From the NCBI RefSeq assembly GCF_963676685.1, contig NC_092350.1:41821373-41885372 (forward strand): a DNA stretch of 64,000 nucleotides, given 5' to 3'. The DNA comes from Mytilus edulis (Eukaryota > Mollusca > Bivalvia > Mytilida > Mytilidae). Position numbers and translations under genes: made by a program. Below, piece by piece: positions 37,601 through 45,225 of this stretch. Each line of letters opens with the position of its first letter. Positions within the stretch are counted from its first letter, which is position 1. The notes under the pieces are model-generated. The model saw nothing but the letters and a program-made list of their open reading frames with translations. It made no database searches and was not told the DNA's origin.

Positions 37601-40600
37601 AGTTCAGTTTATAAATGTTTAAAAGGCGAGGCTTACCGAGTTTTTGAAATATTTAAATTCAACTGTTGAGAGTGGAGAAAAATCGTAATTCACGCATTTT
37701 AGTGCTGCAATCTGTTTCTCTAATTTTTGTGCTATATTCATATTTCCTGACCGGTGTGAGAAAAATATTTCTCCTCACTAGTGAAAAATCTGTTCTCGGC
37801 AAATGATTAGTCGAAATTTGATTATGACATCTAAATGTTTGGTTTCTTCTGAATTTTCCTATTGAGACGTCATGAAAAAAGGCGACCATGCCTGATGACG
37901 TCGCATATAAAGAACACAAGTTTCGGCAAACCTCGCGCTTTAAATAATAAAATTTTACTGTCTCGAGTGGAGAAATATCGTAATACACTTGTTGCAGTGT
38001 AGGAATCTATATTTCTCTAATTGTTGTGCTATTTTCACATTTTCTGACCGGTGTGAGAAAAATATTTCTCCTCACTAGTGAAAAATCTGTCCTCGTCAAA
38101 TAATTGGTTAAAATCTAATTGTGACGTTGAATTTTCTTGTTTTCTTCTGAATTTTTTTTATTGTGACGTCATGAAAAAAGGCGACCATGCCTGATGACGT
38201 CACATCAAAAGTACACAAATCCTCAAATCTTTGAAAAGGACGGATAAAAATCATTAGAGAAACAAATTCCACCACTGTAACTCGTGTATTACGATATTTC
38301 TCCACTCTCAACAGTTAAATTTTAATAATTTAATGTTGGATGTAACGCGTCCTCTGATTGGCTGACGTTATTTTGTTATCAGCCCATAGACATAATTTTG
38401 TCATGTGACCGTGACGTCATCAACTTTTTTTTATGGGTTTATACGGTTTAAAATGTAATTTAGAATTAAATTATAAGAAATGACTGTAATATTTTTTCTG
38501 TGTATTCGAAATTACATAAAATATGTGGTGCACACTGTTAAATAACCCGCTACGCGCGTTATTCAGTGTGCACCTAATTTTTTATGTTATTTCGTCATAG
38601 ACAGAAAAAATATTACAGTCATTATTTAAATAATTTAAAAAGCTCGAAAAGCCTTGCGCTTTAAATATTAAAATGTTTACTGTCTGGAGTGGAGAAATAT
38701 CTTAATACACTTGTTGCAGTTATGGAATCTATATAACACACTTGTTGCAGCGATCGTGGAATCTATCTGTGAATGTGACAGAGTATTTTTTGTATTGTAT
38801 TGTATTGTATTGTTTTGTCAAAAATATTGTTTGTATAAATAATTCGTTTTCTATTTTACCAATCACATTAAATCAGGACATTCTTTTCTTGTGCGCTTAC
38901 GTTTCAATGCAAATTTTTAAAACATTTTTTGACAAACTATCCAGAATAATTGTTTTCATTCTTTTGTCTGGAAATACAATTTTTCTTCCAAAATTTTCTT
39001 ACAAAAATTGAGGCTCATAATAAAATATACTAGTAATACCCCTCCCCCTTAAGAATGTGTCTGTTCTTGTCTTTGGTTTTTGCTTATGTGCTTAAATTGT
39101 CTGAGTGCCATTACATGTTTGTTTCTAGCATGTGACGTGGCTCTGTACTTATACATCCCGTTCTTGTGTTATTGTGTCATGGTAAATGTTTGTAAATATA
39201 TTTGTTTTTAAAGTTCTTAAGATAATTACACACAACATTGACTGTTGTACCCCTATTTGTGACATTTGTACAGCGGACCACCGTGAGGGCATTCCGGTGT
39301 ATTGTTGCCACAATCATTTCTACCCACATAACTTGCGTTTTTGACTGATATTTCGTATAATTAGGCGGATATTATCGAGGGCATAATGCCATTCCTTATC
39401 ACTGTTATATAATAATTTTTAAGAACTTCGATAAAATATATGAAAATGTTTTGTCGTGAGAAATATATATATCAATAACAACATTTGTGTAAACGCATGC
39501 GGAAGAATATCTCAAGAACGTTTTGCAACAAACACGAGAAAATATAAATGCCTGCTCAAATCCAATCTATTAGAACAACGAATTATGACAGAACAGAGTC
39601 CACAATGCACTTGCACTGCACAATCATTAGAATAGTAGAATTTAATGATATATACAAATGGACGAAAAATATATATAACTGTTATACAAATATGAATACA
39701 ATATATAACAACAAACCAGAGTATACCAAAGACATATACATACTTATAATGTCTCTGAGTATACTAATAACAAAGGATTATATCACTACAATATAATAGT
39801 TATTACGGGGAGATTAAATTCCCTGTCATTTATTCATCATCCACAAACGACCATCCACCAGAAGTTGCGGTCATCCGATGTTCAGTACTTCAGTACTTTG
39901 ATTACCTATTATGTCTGTTTGTTTTGTTCACACGTCGTTGTCCATATAATGGAATAATATACGACTGTCATTCAAGTTTTAGGTACGCAGCTATAAAACC
40001 AGGTTCAATCCACCATTTTCTACGTAAGAAAATGCCTGTACCAAGTCCGGAATATGACAGTTGTTGTCCATTTGTTTGAAATGTCTGGCCTTTTCATTTT
40101 TCCATTTGCAAAGAGACTGTCCATTTTGTATTTTCCTTGGAGTTCAGTATTTTTGTGATTTTACATAATCCCCATAGAAATGAGTAATAAGAGTAAAAGT
40201 TATATATAATTGTAAAACATCAATAACTAGCACGAAGAGAGCATTACATTTTCATGTACATGTAACACAAAAGTACAATATCATTTCCAATACAGAGTGT
40301 GAATCAATAAGATTGTATAGTCACGCATCTTAATCATATGTATGTTACTACTCAAAACTTGATACAAGAAAACATTTATTTTTTGTTCCAAAGTTTAGAG
40401 TCATACAAGTTTCATTTCTTGGGGAAAAAAAATGACACTGATATGCTTTAAACTTTATAATCAAAGTTTGTGCCACAAACTGATCGTTAAATCGGGAAAC
40501 AAGTCACTGACAATGACTTACCAGAATTATATATCGTTACTGTGACAAGGTTGATATTATATATGCTGAAATTCCTTTTAGTATTAATTCAGTTCTGTAT

Positions 40601-43600
40601 AATTTCTGTGCTTAATAATATTGTACATTTGTATTTTTGATGCTGTAGGCCAAGCTGGTGGTAACAATTACAGTAATAAAGGCGGTGGTGTTAATAATCT
40701 TTGTCTTCCAAATGATCCAGAAAATGGAGAACACCAGGCGTACGACAATTCTCAGATTTCTGGTGCTGAATACGATATTCATGCAAGTCGGAAACCACAT
40801 GGAATGTCGGGCAATTTTAGATATGCAGAGGTACCATGTGCTGTCTGCCACAGGAAGCAGAGGTCTTCTATACTAATTGTCCCTGGTAAATATGCATGTC
40901 ATTATAGTATTACGAGAAAAAAAATCAAATCGAAGGCTTACTGATGAATAACAACAGCAGTGATAACTGTCGTAATGATAAAAAAAAAAAAAGTACGAAA
41001 TATAGAATAAAAAGATCTTTTCCCCATCATATTCAGCATTATACGTCTAAGGTGAAAAAATGGATCTTTCCTCTGATGCTCTAAAAACTTCCAATAGCTA
41101 CTGGCCTTTCACAAGTACGATTACATAAGTATGAAATCTTTTTGAACTTGTTTTAATGTCCCATCTACGATAGTAGAGGGGCATTATGATTTCAAGTCTG
41201 TGCGTCCGTTCGGTCGTTTGTTCTTTTGTTCGTTTGTTCGTCCGTTCGTCCGCCTGTCCCGCCTCAGGTTAAAGTTTTTGGTCAAGGTAGTTTTTGTTGA
41301 CGTTCAAATCCAAACAACTTGAAACTTAGTACATATAATCTTTCTTAATTTAATACCAAAAAAAAGAAGAGGTTTTATCCGAATTTCACGGTCCACTGAA
41401 CACATTCTTGTATTTTGTAGTTTTTGCTTTTTTATGCGACAGTATTCAGCAGACAGATGTGGTTTACTAAGATATCTTCTGTAAAAGCCATTAAATTTCG
41501 ACCATGCTTTCGTATTCATGTGCCGTCTTTTATTTTCTAGTTCAAGTTATCTTTTATCCTGTCGGTAGCTGTGCTGTGCAGGTTTTTATTATATGTTGAA
41601 AATTTACTTGGTCTAGAAAAACAAATAAGATGGTTGTATATATTCATCCTCAGCCCGGCTGTCTGAACCATATGTTGTTCGTTGAAGTTTGTTCTTCATT
41701 GAACGTCTTTTTTCTCAGAGGAGTTGAATGTTAATAGTTGGTGTGATCTATTGTACTGGTTTAACAATAATGCTGGTAATTCCTGCTCTCCTTTTAAACT
41801 ATTACACAGAAAACATTACTATCACCATGGTCTGCCTCGTTATCAAATGTAAAAAAAAAATGTGCTTGTATAATCCCAATTTTTTAAAGAAAAAGACATA
41901 TTGCTATTATAATTTTTAACAAAGATCAATTCACTTAGGTGAAGTTTTTACGCAATAATACTGACGCATTTCTATAGTTTATAACAATTCGGGGATATGA
42001 TTAAACTTTGAATTTCACACGTCCCGTTCTGATTGGCCTAAAGTGTTTCGTCTATCAGCTCATACACATAATTTTGTCATTTGACCATGACGTCATCGAT
42101 TTTTTTTCCGTGATGTAATCCTTTAAAATTCTAAATAAGTAAACCATATTCTTGAAGCTAATATACATGTATCTGCATACACAGGACACATATTCGATAT
42201 TCCTTAAACAAAACCATAGATAAAACTAGGTTATCTTTTATTTATAGTACTTTATATGACCTTTTTAACCTTTATAATTCAATCGTCAACGATGAGTATT
42301 TTGTAGAAAATACGCGCGTCTGGCGTACAAAATTGTAATTCTAGTATTTATGAGGAGATTTTTTATCGACATTGAAAACATTACAGTTAAGTATGGGCAC
42401 TGTCCAACATGACCGGTGTCTTTCTGAACTGCTTTTGAAGGTGCTGTAAAAAATGTTCAATGATGTACAACAAACACAAAAGTGCAGGACGACATGACTG
42501 AAAGACATTTGAAAATCAGCTATTATTAGGCCAGGATAATCATTTTCAAAATCCATACTGTCCCAGAAAATCAAAAGGTCCTGCACTCAACTACTTTGAG
42601 TTTGTTTAATTTAATTGCAAGCGTTTTACACGATTAGATATCGTTGCTAATATTGAACCTTCATTCTTTTTTTGTTACAACATAAAATACGTTATTTGAT
42701 TCATTTCGTTTGCAAATCAAGTTAATTAAGCAACATAATCGTATACCTTTCGCAAGTCTTGTGTAATTTTAGCAGTCGTTGTTTTTTTTCTCCGCTTCTT
42801 GCTGCGTTAGAAGGGTGATTTTGTGAATGTTTTTATTTTACTTTTGGTTATTTGAAGAATTTATATATTGATACAGCTAAAATAATGTATTTCTAGGGTA
42901 TATAATCCTTAGTATTCAAATGTTTCAAATCCAGATACAATCAAATAGACAATTTTGTCAGGAACACTATTATTAATGGTACCTACTTTACTGCAACTGT
43001 ATGTGCATTTCGGCAAATAATGTGTCTTCTGTGATACTTGGGGCCAAAATAAGTGAGTCAAAAATTTAACACAACTATGCAGAGATGATAAAAACCATAA
43101 AGGACCAACAATAAGAAAAAGGCCAACTACTCGAACTAGGTACCATAGCTATCATCCATTCACAAATTACAGTTTTAATCTAACACTATTTTTTTCTATT
43201 TTCGTTTCCATATTTACATACTTTTATAATGAACGATTTGATCATAAATAATCTTCCGGGGCAGTATTTGAACAAGTCAACATAAATTAATTTCAAGGAC
43301 CTTCACAATATAAAAATGATTTTCTAAGGATATATATCTTTAGCCTTCTACATTCATTTTCTTATACTTACAGGCAGAAAAACCTGTTATAAAGACTGGA
43401 ATGTTGAATATAAAGGATACTTAATGGCCAATCATAAAAGCCATAGAAGGACTGATTATGCATGTGTTGATGTAAATGCCGAACCATTCGACAATAAATC
43501 ATCCTTCGAAGGTGGCAGTGTCTTCTTCTATCCAATAAGAACCAGCTGTGGTAGTTTGAGATGTCCCCCATACAAGCCAGAGGCTGACGTTTATTGCGTG

Positions 43601-43615
43601 GTATGCACCAAATAA
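16288..43615 (+). CDS. Short-chain collagen C4-like secreted protein (four-exon gene)
   Basis: Exons 16288-16609, 37047-37115, 40649-40885 and 43374-43615 join without a frame break (322+69+237+242 = 870 nt, 289 aa). All junctions are phase 1 with GT/AG introns. Residues 1-26 are a signal peptide. Residues about 40-107 are charged and helical, probably a coiled coil for oligomerisation, with one NAT glycosylation site. From about 109 the C4-like domain follows: GVTYIRWGRKGCPDGAELVY, GGGVNNLCLPNDP, GAEYDI, APCAVC-like VPCAVC, GYLMANH, YACVDVNAEP, CGSLRCPPY and terminal CVVC. This is the domain of sponge/mollusc short-chain collagen C4-like proteins; no Gly-X-Y collagen repeat is present, so the protein is probably not collagenous. 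Likely an extracellular matrix or adhesion/lectin-like role, which is inference. AATAAA overlaps the stop codon at 43611. Confidence 0.85.
16740..17400. repeat. TTCAACATTCGTTT minisatellite
   Basis: Hundreds of bases built from TTTTCAACATTC and TTCGTTTTCAACA variants. A regular 20-bp sub-array (CGTTTTCAACAGTCAACATT) runs at about 17175-17330 in eight near-identical units. Several overlapping frames are open because the unit has no stop; the FNIQHS-type translations are not proteins. Continues at 17535-17695 after a 130-bp break. Confidence 0.85.
17535..17800. repeat. Second block of the same minisatellite, with strand switch
   Basis: 17535-17695 repeats TTCAACATTCG units on the plus strand; 17725-17800 carries the reverse complement (GAATGTTGAATGTTGAAAA), so the array inverts here. 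Confidence 0.75.
17805..17895 (+). repeat. CGCGTCTGGCGTA interspersed repeat
   Basis: GAGCGTCACTGATGAGTCTT followed by GAAACGCGCGTCTGGCGTAT. Other copies at 11640-11760 (minus) and 42285-42345 (plus). Confidence 0.7.
18139..18490. repeat. TTCCCATGGGAA palindrome array, left
   Basis: Fifteen perfect copies of the 12-bp palindrome TTCCCATGGGAA plus two one-base variants, spaced about 20 bp. All six frames appear open over parts (MG-repeat translations), an effect of the repeat. Confidence 0.9.
18845..19080. repeat. TTTCCTCAAGGGAAA array, left
   Basis: Imperfect palindromes of the form TTTCCTNNAGGGAAA with A/T spacers, at least eight copies. Matched by the inverted array at 33535-33755, with shared spacers such as TCATTGTTCTTCAAATTTCC. 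Confidence 0.75.
20110..20450 (-). repeat. Diverged interspersed repeats
   Basis: 20340-20450 reads, on the minus strand, as a worn copy of the GATGTGGTATG repeat (ATTGAAGGTCGTCACAGGCC on the plus strand). 20110-20330 is repeat-like, with a short GTTGTTGTT run. No coding signal. Confidence 0.5.
20740..21335 (+). repeat. Tandem repeat of about 140-150 bp, four copies
   Basis: Starts AGAGTGCACACGCTGAAATG. The unit contains GACCAAAACACAAAAACTTA, ACTGAACCATGAAAATGAGG, TCAAGGTCAGATGA and a GTTGACCTATTGCTTA region. A related single copy lies at 60958-61380. Confidence 0.75.
21540..21725 (+). repeat. Diverged copy of the Penelope-like 3' tail, first part
   Basis: Matches 2730-2890 in order (CATTTTGCACTTTTCCC, GTCAGGAGCC, TTATTTTAGTTTCTT, GACGTCCATTATCACTCAAC). 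Its end is separated by about 650 bp from the second part at 22370-22490. Confidence 0.6.
21855..22314 (+). mobile_element. LINE C-terminal fragment with (TATTG)n tail
   Basis: Broken reading frames still show IPVELGRWYKSF, GNEFHYLFECNS and PEYYVKYQN, aligning with the C-terminus of the LINE at 8573-9829 (IPMETGRWYN...GDEYHYLYVC). The 3' end GTGACGGAGTGTTTTTCAAA leads to ATAAAGCATATTGTATTGTA. Confidence 0.7.
22370..22490 (+). repeat. Diverged Penelope-like 3' tail, last part
   Basis: GTTGCATTGAAGACCCATTG, then CTTTTGATACATTCCCCATT; corresponds to the end of the 2690-2965 tail. The LINE fragment at 21855 probably inserted between the two halves. Confidence 0.55.
23060..23190 (+). other. Short coding-like relic shared with 25800-25990
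   Basis: Plus-strand translation gives RNTAKEFLMALTKKK; the minus strand at 25802-25900 gives RSNTAKDLLSALRTK. The two share ATACCGCAAAGGAT/A at DNA level. Too short to name; a repeat-borne ORF relic is likely. Confidence 0.4.
23156..23189. mobile_element. Micro-palindrome with 7-bp direct repeats, copy 2
   Basis: The 20-bp palindrome CAGAGACATATATGTCTCTG (23163-23182) lies between two copies of AGGACAC (23156-23162 and 23183-23189). Confidence 0.65.
23290..24270. other. No gene seen
   Basis: A/T-rich sequence without recognisable exon, RNA or element end. The minus-strand ORF at 23420-23698 is low-complexity and has no family signature. Confidence 0.5.
24318..24985 (-). mobile_element. LINE C-terminal fragment, frameshifted
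   Basis: Minus-strand frames give WLKTVIKQRLLDQYIQNWNS then, after a frame change near 24735, NRFCSLCNNRQIGDEYHFIF and ECKFYNQKRKEF. This is the same Cys/His C-terminus as the LINE at 8573-9829. The 3' tail ends GCTGTATGAGAATAAAGATA near 24330. 5' truncated at about 24985. Confidence 0.75.
25020..26130. other. No gene seen
   Basis: Holds a run of ten G at about 25059 and a small inverted repeat CCTTAGTGCAC...GTGCACTAAGG at 25813-25852. Otherwise nothing supported beyond the relic noted at 25802-25990. Confidence 0.4.
26360..27425 (+). mobile_element. LINE C-terminal fragment, second family, with 3' tail
   Basis: ORF to 26943 ends with LSQKRYMAMFRAGSLPLALE, TGRYSRPQVPIEDRLCIYCD and HVETEKHFLMVCPLY: a CxxC...H...C cluster of a LINE C-terminus, in a different lineage from the copy at 8573. 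Homology starts around 26360; the ORF part before it is unrelated sequence read through. Tail ends with CTCAAATAAAATATATATTT and a TTTATT run. Confidence 0.75.
27430..28910. other. No gene seen; G-rich runs
   Basis: No coding exon. Poly-T/poly-G at about 28440-28460 and a G-rich run with a GCGGGGC end at about 28525-28540 belong to repeat debris. Confidence 0.4.
28915..29210. mobile_element. MITE, 296 bp, TTA duplication, Harbinger-like
   Basis: Ends GGGAGCTTCCATTTGATTTT and the matching inverted end with GGTAGCTCCC. TTA flanks on both sides (28912-28914, 29211-29213). Just inside the ends lie a poly-G run (left, about 14) and a poly-C run (right, about 16), themselves complementary. The interior is AAAAAGGCAGGA-type purine repeats. 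No ORF. Confidence 0.8.
29415..29570 (+). repeat. Repeat with GGGGCGGATCCAG and poly-G
   Basis: AGGGGCGGATCCAGTCATTT, a run of about 13 G, then ATGTCCCCATTCAAATGCAT and GACACATTCCCCATTCCCAT. A similar but reordered series (GATCCAGG, CAATGCATTTGAAT) is at 21735-21820. Confidence 0.55.
29690..30545 (+). repeat. 274-bp tandem duplication in a longer repeat
   Basis: 29931-30204 and 30205-30478 are almost identical copies (period 274). The unit holds TTCAAGTTGGTCCAAATTGG, GGGGTTCTTTGATATGCTGA and TTGGTCCACATTGAGATCTA. Preceded by a more diverged copy from about 29690. No coding sense. Confidence 0.8.
30648..30965 (-). mobile_element. 5'-truncated copy of the Penelope-like 3' tail
   Basis: Reverse complement of 2690-2965, covering CCCCGCCGCATTTT, the CAGGAGCCTCTGGCC block and the GTTGTCTCTTTGACAAATTC end. 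It has a central stretch (CACCCGGAAGCGTCC on the plus strand) that the copy after the RT has lost. Confidence 0.75.
31780..31910 (+). repeat. GATGTGGTATG repeat copy
   Basis: AATAAGAAGATGTGGTATGG, then GGCCTTCAATAATGAGTCAA; diverged in the middle. Confidence 0.6.
32640..32800 (+). repeat. Interspersed repeat copy
   Basis: Second copy of the 5338-5495 repeat (TCAGAAAAAAGTATATGTAC, TTGAGGTTTCTTATGACTTT), immediately inside the right inverted arm. Confidence 0.55.
33535..33755. repeat. TTTCCTNNAGGAAA array, right
   Basis: Palindromic units such as TTTCCTTAGAGGAAA, TTTCCTCAAAGGAAA and TTCCCTAAGGGAA separated by short spacers. Inverted partner of 18845-19080. Confidence 0.75.
33960..34560 (+). 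repeat. CTTATGACCTTAGATATATTATTGC minisatellite with 145-bp higher-order unit
   Basis: Units begin CTTATGACCTTAGATATA and end TTGCTGTATGTTGATTGTC, about 35-45 bp. A block of four units is repeated at a 145-bp offset (34152 and 34297). Open frames here are repeat artefacts. Confidence 0.8.
34740..34870 (+). repeat. GATGTGGTATG repeat copy, diverged
   Basis: GGATATGGTATGTGATTGCC then GCCGTCAACAATGAGCAAGA. Confidence 0.55.
35336..35712. repeat. TTCCCATGGGAA palindrome array, right
   Basis: Twelve perfect TTCCCATGGGAA copies plus variants such as TTCCCTTGGGAA and TTCCCAAGGGAA. The outer five units and their spacers mirror those of the left array almost base for base. Confidence 0.9.
36540..36905 (+). 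repeat. Two interspersed repeats in series
   Basis: 36540-36705 has GGAGCAGGATCTGCTTACTC and TGTCATGGCGTTGTTAAGTT (other copies 47765-48055 on the minus strand and 58320-58730). 36710-36905 is the best preserved GATGTGGTATG repeat (AAGAAGATGTGGTATGATTG). Confidence 0.7.
37047..37115 (+). CDS. Collagen C4-like gene exon, domain start
   Basis: 69 nt between CGACAG and GTATAG; encodes IGVTYIRWGRKGCPDGAELV then YTG. The RWGRxxCP...ELVY signature opens the C4-like domain. Phase 1 at both ends. Too short to stand out as an ORF. Confidence 0.9.
37360..38315. repeat. Three tandem copies of a repeat of about 310-330 bp
   Basis: Each copy has GTGCTATTTTCACATTT-like sequence, CTCACTAGTGAAAAATCTGT, GACGTCATGAAAAAAGGCGA, CCATGCCTGATGACGTC and a GAGTGGAGAAATATCGTAAT end. 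The repeated TGACGTCA-type cores look like CRE sites but are repeat-borne. It lies in intron 2 of the collagen C4-like gene. Confidence 0.75.
38330..38640. repeat. Repeat with large hairpin
   Basis: TGACTGTAATATTTTTTCTG at 38480 pairs with CAGAAAAAATATTACAGTCA ending near 38622. The inner part GGTGCACACTGTTAAATAAC pairs with GTTATTCAGTGTGCACC, around the loop CCGCTACGCGC. Preceded by TGTGACCGTGACGTCATCAA. Parts recur at 42010-42130 and 43676-43795. Confidence 0.75.
38755..38820 (+). repeat. LINE 3' end with (TATTG)n
   Basis: CTGTGAATGTGACAGAGTAT followed by TTGTATTGTATTGTATTG, like the tail at 22260-22314. Confidence 0.55.
39720..39764. mobile_element. Micro-palindrome with 7-bp direct repeats, copy 3
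   Basis: A 31-bp element (39727-39757) with ends CAAAGACAT and ATGTCTCTG lies between two copies of AGTATAC (39720-39726, 39758-39764). Longer centre than the other two copies. Confidence 0.6.
39955..40170 (+). repeat. Interspersed repeat, CCAGGTTCAATCCACC family
   Basis: AACCAGGTTCAATCCACCAT, ATGACAGTTGTTGTCCATTT and GTTCAGTATTTTTGTGATTT. Other copies at 53690-53915 and 56090-56310. Confidence 0.7.
40649..40885 (+). CDS. Collagen C4-like gene exon, central domain
   Basis: 237 nt between GCTGTAG and GTAAATAT; encodes QAGGNNYSNKGGGVNNLCLP through GAEYDI and VPCAVC to LIVPG. Phase 1 at both ends. Confidence 0.9.
41158..41410 (-). repeat. Copy of the GGAC-microsatellite repeat
   Basis: Plus strand begins GTCCCATCTACGATAGTAGA, then a CGTTCGTCCGTT-type run, AAAGTTTTTGGTCAAGGTAG and TTCACGGTCCACTGAACACA; the reverse of 10895-11189. 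Confidence 0.7.
42005..42345 (+). repeat. Repeat pieces
   Basis: 42010-42130 resembles 38340-38460 (CTGATTGGCC, TGACCATGACGTCATCGAT). 42285-42345 is a CGCGTCTGGCGTA copy. Confidence 0.6.
43374..43615 (+). CDS. Collagen C4-like gene last exon
   Basis: 242 nt after CTTACAG; encodes RKTCYKDWNVEYKGYLMANH to the CVVCTK end, with six cysteines in the family pattern. Stop at 43613-43615. Confidence 0.9.
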
Positions 43616-43675
43616 AAGTACGATTATTAGACTGGTGTTACAAGATTATTTCGAATAGACAATGTATGTATGCAA

Positions 43676-44020
43676 TTTAGTCATGTGACCGTGACGTCAT
43701 CAACGTTTTTTCATGGTTTTCTACGGTTTAAAATGGAATTTAAATTATTAGAAATGTAATATTTTTTTCTGTCTCTTCGAAATAACATAAACAAGAATGT
43801 GTTCATAGTACACGGATACCCCACTCGCACTATCATTTTCTATGTTCAGTGGACCGTGAAATTTGGGTCAAAACTTTAATTTGGAATTAAAATCAGAAAG
43901 ATCATATCATAGGGACCATGTGTACTAAGTTTCAAGTTGATGTAACTTTAACTTCATCAAAAACTACCTTGACCAAAAACTTTAACCTTAAGCGAACGGA
44001 CGCACAGTTAAGGGCTGTTA
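43676..44020 (+). repeat. Two repeat copies after the collagen C4-like gene
   Basis: 43676-43790 matches 38395-38530 (GTCATGTGACCGTGACGTCA). 43792-44015 matches 10895-11085 (ACAAGAATGTGTTCATAGTA, AACTACCTTGACCAAAAACT) without the microsatellite. Confidence 0.7.
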
Positions 44021-44983
44021 AAATATCAGAACTGTTGAAAGAAGGGAAATCAATTCTGCTGGAAAAAAAACATGCAATATGTGGATGAATATAAAAGGCA
44101 TCATCGGAGTTTATTAGTACAAAATAATTTACATAGTTAACAATTAATTCAACAGTACAAGAATTATATGTATGTCTGCTCAAAATGCCCATGAAATACT
44201 TGCAACTGGACAATAATCAATTTCAGTCAAAAGCCAATTCATATGTTACAGATTAAATTTGCAATATTTTTTATGCTTATCATACACAACTGGCATTGAA
44301 CAAACTACAAATGACCACTTCATCAACAGTGTCCCCCATCATAAAATTACCGTAAACGTTATTGATTAGGGACGATCATGCATGTAATAGCGCTAAAAGA
44401 TGCGAGACGTTCTGGCGTGTAATAGTGGACACGTTTTGGCGAATAACAATTTGCGGACATGTTTGGGGAATATTAAATATTACGGACACGTTTGGGGGGA
44501 GGGACACGTTTGAGAGTGTTACATATTGATTAGTTGTTATTTAAACAAGTGTTCAGCAGTTTTGGAGCTCTCTATGGTTCTTTTGTATTTTGTTAGTAAA
44601 TTGGGTTGTTACATTGTGCATAGTACCGAGCCGATGAGCCAATCTTTTTCAATCAATTTTCAAAATTTGTTGTAGTGTTGTTTTAACTGTTTTTGTCAGT
44701 TTCTAGCAAGGAGCCTATAATAGTTTGGTTGTTTTAAAAATGACTTATTGATTATCTGAAATCAAACCATTCTTTCTATTTTTTGTCTAGATCCATTAAA
44801 GCTGGTATACTTTGTAAAATAATAGCCAATAACAATTATAACATGAGGCTGAAATATCATAACTAATCTACTGATTTGAAATTCATACACAGTTGTTAAC
44901 GTTGTTTTTTTCCAGTTCTAAAGTTTTCAGACATCTCGCGAACCACGTTTCCAGAAAGAAAACAAAAGGAATTTAAGAATATT

Positions 44984-45225
44984 TTAATGTGAACCAGCAC
45001 AATAGGGATAATGCCAATTTGTCCTAAGGTAGAAAGTTCCACGTGCGTAGAGTGACAAGTTATAACCCATCTCTTGGCAGCCCTTTCCACAATGAGCGCA
45101 GTGCCCATTTTTATAATCATCCCCACTATTGCATGGATGGGAAGTAAAATGGCAGTCTGAATTCACTGATTCAATGAAGTAGTAAACCGCTCTCATGTGA
45201 CCACAACTGTAAAAAGGTGCTATTG
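44984..45225 (-). CDS. Lipase B last exon
   Basis: 242 nt after TTTGTAG; PIAPFYSCGHMRAVYYFIES, HPCNSGDDYKNGHCAHCGKG, CQEMGYN, ending YPYCAGSH and TAA. Carries the catalytic His. Confidence 0.9.

Noticed and set aside
37659..38311. Minus-strand ORFs with HDVSIGKFRR/HDVTIKKIQK
   Set aside because: Repeat-borne frames in the three-copy tandem repeat; no start or domain, and the similarity between them only reflects the duplication.
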